From Pseudomonas sp. MWU13-2100 (GTDB lineage Bacteria > Pseudomonadota > Gammaproteobacteria > Pseudomonadales > Pseudomonadaceae): DNA of 64,000 bases. The notes under the pieces are model-generated. The model saw nothing but the letters and a program-made list of their open reading frames with translations. It did not search any database and was not told the origin of the DNA. How positions within the stretch are numbered: position 1 is the first letter of the stretch; each line of letters begins with the position of its first letter. The DNA lies in NCBI RefSeq assembly GCF_023242365.1, contig NZ_JALLIX010000039.1, forward strand, positions 1 to 64,000. Direction: 5' to 3'. Below are positions 61,060 to 64,000 of the stretch, piece after piece. The translations under genes and the position numbers were made by a program.

Positions 61060-62210
61060 GCGCTGACCGTCCGGGATCTGGCGCTCATCAGCATCAGGGC
61101 CAACAGGATCGACAGCAGGATAAAACCGGCGGCGGCAAACCCCAGGCTGCCCAGGCCCAGGTTATCGATTACCCGCCCCCCCACCAGCGCCCCCAGGCCA
61201 ATGCCCAGGTTGGCACCGGCAATGTTCAGCGACGCCGCGAAGGCCGGTGCATGGGGTGCGACCTTCATCAGCCGCACATGGCTGACCAGGAACAGGGCCG
61301 CCTGGGTCACGCCCCAGACCCCCATGGCCGCCGCCAGGCCAAGGGTGGAGTGAATGCTCGGTACCAGGGCGACCATGCCGCCGATCATGAACGCGCAGAA
61401 CACCATCGAGGCGATCAGCGGATGATGATCGACCATGCGCCCGCCCAGGGAGTTGCCGATCAGCCCTACGGCACCGAAGCCCATCAGGCACCAGCCGACC
61501 ACCGTGCCGTTGAAACCGGCCAGGCGTTCGAGGATATCCGCCAGATAGGTGTAGGCCGTAAACATGCCGCAGAACACCAGGATCGACAGCAGCACATGAC
61601 CGATCATCAGCGGACGACGCAGGATGCTGAACTGCGAGCGCAAGGACACCTGCTCCAGATGCAGGCGTGTGGCCGGCAAGTAGCGCCAGAGCAACAAGGC
61701 CTTGACCAGGGCCACCACCGCCAGGATCGCAAAGGCACTGCGCCAGCCCCAGGCGTCGGAGATCAAGGTGCCGACGGGAATGCCGAACACCGTCGCACAG
61801 ACAATGCCGAAACCGATTTTTTCGATCGCGCGTCCGGCGTAGTCGGGGCCGACGATGTCCACCGCTGTTTCACTGGCCAGGGCCCAGAATACTGGCAGCC
61901 CCAGTGCCGGCAGCAAACGGGCGATGGCCATGACCCCGATATTCGGCGCCAGTGCCGCCACGGTGTTGGCCAGCCCGAACATCACCAGGATGCTGATAAA
62001 CAGGCGCCGGCGCTCGAAACGCGAAAAGTACGCGGTCAGGAAAGGCCCGAATGCGGCGACGGTGAAAGCGAACAACGTCACCAGCAAACCCGCCTGGGGG
62101 ATGCTGACGTCAAGGTCACGGGAAATCGCAGGCAGCAGGCCGACAATCACGAACTCTGTCGTCAGCACGGTAAATCCGGCGGCTGACAACAGCAGAATGG
62201 GCAACAACAT
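61056..62210 (-). CDS. MFS exporter (AraJ/NepI-like DHA1)
   Basis: This 384-residue transporter has twelve hydrophobic segments and a DHA1-type start MLLPILLLSAAGFTVLTTEFVIVGLLP with motif TTEFVIVGLLP in helix 1, then YFSRFERRRLFI (loop 2-3). These resemble sugar-efflux and chloramphenicol-type exporters. The cargo is unknown. Its stop overlaps the NhaR-like gene by four bases. Confidence 0.8.
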   Translation of the reverse strand: MLLPILLLSAAGFTVLTTEFVIVGLLPAISRDLDVSIPQAGLLVTLFAFTVAAFGPFLTAYFSRFERRRLFISILVMFGLANTVAALAPNIGVMAIARLLPALGLPVFWALASETAVDIVGPDYAGRAIEKIGFGIVCATVFGIPVGTLISDAWGWRSAFAILAVVALVKALLLWRYLPATRLHLEQVSLRSQFSILRRPLMIGHVLLSILVFCGMFTAYTYLADILERLAGFNGTVVGWCLMGFGAVGLIGNSLGGRMVDHHPLIASMVFCAFMIGGMVALVPSIHSTLGLAAAMGVWGVTQAALFLVSHVRLMKVAPHAPAFAASLNIAGANLGIGLGALVGGRVIDNLGLGSLGFAAAGFILLSILLALMLMSARSRTVSA

Positions 62211-62343
62211 GAATCACTCCAGAAACGACAACGCCAGCGACAGCCCGAGGGCCCGCTGAATAAGACATGAGATACAGAGGGGAAGTGAGCACTATAACAG
62301 AAGGGTTGTGGCTATGCGCGCAGGTGCCGGGCTGCCAGAAAGC

Positions 62344-62422
62344 TCTTGTGGGAGCCTGGCTTGCCAGCGAAGGGCCCCCTGGGGACGCCAAAAGCTTCGC
62401 GGGCAAGCCCTGCTCCTACAAG
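62344..62422. repeat. Pseudomonas REP-type palindrome
   Basis: CTTGTGGGAGCCTGGCTTGC opens and GCCCTGCTCCTACAAG closes it, with CAGCGAAG and CTTCGCGG inner arms. It lies between the MFS and DUF1993 genes. Confidence 0.7.
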
Positions 62423-62486
62423 ACCGACGAGAACTTGCCGGAATCGCTATCCCGGCAGATTTGAATCGCTATCAATCCGTACGAAA

Positions 62487-62996
62487 TCAGAACGCACCCA
62501 TGTAGTCACGCTTGCCGATTTCCACGCCGTTGTGGCGCAGGATCGCGTAGGCAGTGGTCACGTGGAAGAAGAACTGTGGCAGGCCGTAGCTCAGCAGGTA
62601 GGCCTGGCCAGTGAAGCGCTTCTCTTTCGGGGTGCCCGGACGGGTGACGATCTCGATGCCTTCCTTGCCGTCGATCTGGGCCGGGGTGATGCTGTCCAGG
62701 TGTGCCAGCACCTTGCTGATCAATGCCTGCAATTCGGCGAAGGTGGTTTCGCTGTCCGGGTAGGACGGCACTTCGATCTCGGCCAGACGCGAAGAAACGC
62801 CCTTGGCGAAATCGACCGCGATCTGCACCTGACGGTTCAACGGGAACATGTCAGGAGCCAGACGGGCTTGTATGAAAACGCTCGGCTCGATGTTCTTTGC
62901 CACCGCATGGGCTTCGGCCTTGTTCAGAACGTCGCTCAAAGCATTGAGCATTTGCTTGAAAACCGGAATGGAAGCTGCGTACAGGGAAATGGTCAT
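62487..62996 (-). CDS. DUF1993-family protein
   Basis: This 169-residue protein matches DUF1993: start MTISLYAASIPVFKQMLNALSDVL and the end FFFHVTTAYAILRHNGVEIGKRDYMG. The helical fold is DinB-like with conserved histidines. Its function is unknown, and it is monocistronic between a REP element and yceH. Confidence 0.8.
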   Translation of the reverse strand: MTISLYAASIPVFKQMLNALSDVLNKAEAHAVAKNIEPSVFIQARLAPDMFPLNRQVQIAVDFAKGVSSRLAEIEVPSYPDSETTFAELQALISKVLAHLDSITPAQIDGKEGIEIVTRPGTPKEKRFTGQAYLLSYGLPQFFFHVTTAYAILRHNGVEIGKRDYMGAF

Positions 62997-63126
62997 GAGG
63001 ATCTCGCAGTGAAAATGGCAGGAGTGAAGCTGGACGATTATAGCCAGGGTGAGGCGTATCGCGGCTTGTCTTTTTACGGCTGAAGGCCCTACGCTTACGA
63101 CCTTTCAACGCACAGGGAAAAGCACA

Positions 63127-63774
63127 ATGGGCAGCGAGCAAGAGACTTGCGTCGACCAACCACAATTGAGCAGCACGGAAATTCGCATCCTGGGCTCCTT
63201 GATCGAAAAACAGGCTACCAGCCCGGAAACCTATCCCCTGACACTCAATGCCCTGGTGCTGGCCTGCAACCAGAAAACCAGCCGCGAACCCGTCACGAAC
63301 CTCAACCAGGGTCAGGTCGGCCAGAGCCTGCGCGCCCTTGAGGGCCGCGGCTTCACCCGCCTGGTGATGGGCAGCCGCGCCGACCGCTGGGAGCATCGGG
63401 TCGACAAGGCACTGGAACTGGTGCCGGCCCAGGTGGTGCTGATCGGCCTGCTGTTCCTGCGCGGTCCACAAACGGTCAACGAACTGCTGACCCGCAGCGG
63501 CCGGATGCATGACTTCGAAGACAGCGAGCAGGTCGTGCACCAGCTGGAGCGCCTGATTGCCCGCGGCCTGGCGCTGCTGATTCCACGCCAGGCGGGGCAG
63601 CGGGAGGACCGCTACACCCACGCCCTGGGCGACCCGGCGGATATCGAAGCCATCCTCGCGGCCCGTCAGCAAGGACCTGAACGCAATGCGGCCGGCGCGG
63701 TGTCCGTGGAGCGCATCGAAGAACTCGAAGCCCGGGTCGCCGCGCTTGAAGAGCGTCTGGCGCGATTGGAATAA
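63127..63774 (+). CDS. yceH: YceH family (DUF480) protein
   Basis: This 215-residue YceH protein has two winged-helix domains: LSSTEIRILGSLIEKQATSP (15-34) and the second around QVVLIGLLFLRGPQTVNELL (about 105-124), and a C-terminal coiled coil EELEARVAALEERLARLE. The ATG at 63127 starts the family; the frame upstream crosses the promoter. Its molecular role is not known. Confidence 0.87.
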   Translation: MGSEQETCVDQPQLSSTEIRILGSLIEKQATSPETYPLTLNALVLACNQKTSREPVTNLNQGQVGQSLRALEGRGFTRLVMGSRADRWEHRVDKALELVPAQVVLIGLLFLRGPQTVNELLTRSGRMHDFEDSEQVVHQLERLIARGLALLIPRQAGQREDRYTHALGDPADIEAILAARQQGPERNAAGAVSVERIEELEARVAALEERLARLE

Positions 63775-63792
63775 CCCGCGCCAATTCGTCAT

Positions 63793-64000
63793 TCAACTGC
63801 GCGCAAAGGCCACCGCCTTCTGGAACTGTTCTTCGCTGGGCCGCACACCGGTGTACAGCACGAACTGTTCCAGCGCCTGGATGGCAATTACTTCCAGCCC
63901 GGTGATCACGCGCTTGCCCTGGGCCCTGCCGGTTAAAATCAGCGGGGTTTCCGAGGGCACCGCGACCACATCGAACAGCGTATCGGCCGCCTCCACCGCC
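63793..64000 (-). CDS. Shikimate dehydrogenase-like protein, 3' end only (cut by the window)
   Basis: About 68 C-terminal codons of a gene continuing beyond position 64000. The residues DVVAVPSETPL, GLEVIAIQALEQF and YTGVRP match the C-terminus of the AroE/shikimate dehydrogenase family, with the helix that closes over the substrate. It may be AroE itself or an AroE paralogue (quinate/shikimate-type). The start and active-site Lys are outside the window. Confidence 0.6.
   Translation of the reverse strand, partial: AVEAADTLFDVVAVPSETPLILTGRAQGKRVITGLEVIAIQALEQFVLYTGVRPSEEQFQKAVAFARS

Noticed and set aside
1..64000. CRISPR arrays, toxin-antitoxin pairs or restriction systems
   Set aside because: No regularly spaced direct repeats of CRISPR size, and no genes with such family motifs were seen on either strand.

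Overview
The window looks like a chromosomal segment of a Pseudomonas species of the fluorescens type. The reasons are the gene families present (DUF2790, DUF4174, an NhaR/TerC pair, a PuuB/PauB oxidase, GcvA-like LysR regulators, a dhcAB-atoB block), the high GC content, and many extragenic palindromes of the GTGGGAGC...GCTCCCAC type between operons. No prophage, insertion sequence, CRISPR array or rRNA was seen. Two tRNA-Val(GAC) genes lie at about 56.3-56.6 kb.

Layout. (1) 0.1-5.2 kb is a sulfide/sulfane-sulfur detoxification island of visibly lower GC: a FisR-like sigma-54 activator faces an operon of persulfide dioxygenase, a DUF442-sulfide:quinone oxidoreductase fusion and a TauE/SafE exporter. 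A -24/-12 promoter and inverted repeats lie between them. (2) 5.3-8.1 kb holds a second TauE/SafE, a GFA-type protein, a methyltransferase and a DUF4174 protein. (3) 8.2-11.8 kb is dhcR-dhcA-dhcB-atoB (dehydrocarnitine/acetoacetate CoA transfer and thiolysis). (4) 12-17.3 kb has a DJ-1/PfpI protein, an OruR-type AraC regulator and a thiolase, 3-hydroxyacyl-CoA dehydrogenase, TetR operon. (5) 17.6-24.5 kb is a carbohydrate-acid-like catabolic block: GMC oxidoreductase, enolase-superfamily dehydratase, MFS carrier, aldehyde dehydrogenase and LysR.

(6) 25-40.7 kb is the most unusual part. It contains a LysR regulator, a HalD/BesD-fold Fe(II)/2-oxoglutarate oxygenase, a DddP-like M24 metalloenzyme, a complete dipeptide-type ABC importer and a porin. 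Past a second LysR gene, on the opposite strand, comes an operon of a formaldehyde-activating-enzyme (Fae) homologue, an aldo/keto reductase and an aldehyde dehydrogenase. I propose one uptake and degradation pathway for an unknown, probably amino-acid-like or methylated, compound; this is inference.

(7) 41-46 kb: a glycine-zipper protein, a DUF2790 protein and an HxlR-regulated EmrAB-type efflux pair. (8) 45.8-50.4 kb: a minus-strand operon of amidohydrolase, monooxygenase-like, DoxX, alpha/beta hydrolase and YcaC-like hydrolase genes. (9) 50.7-64 kb: topB, a coiled-coil exported protein, an SRPBCC protein, an SPFH protein, an FMN reductase, the tRNA-Val pair, puuB-like oxidase, a lipoprotein of the C39 peptidase fold that has lost its catalytic residues, TerC, NhaR, an MFS exporter, DUF1993, YceH, and the 3' end of a shikimate dehydrogenase-like gene cut by the window edge.

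Family assignments are made by reading motifs and from memory of the families; no database search was run.
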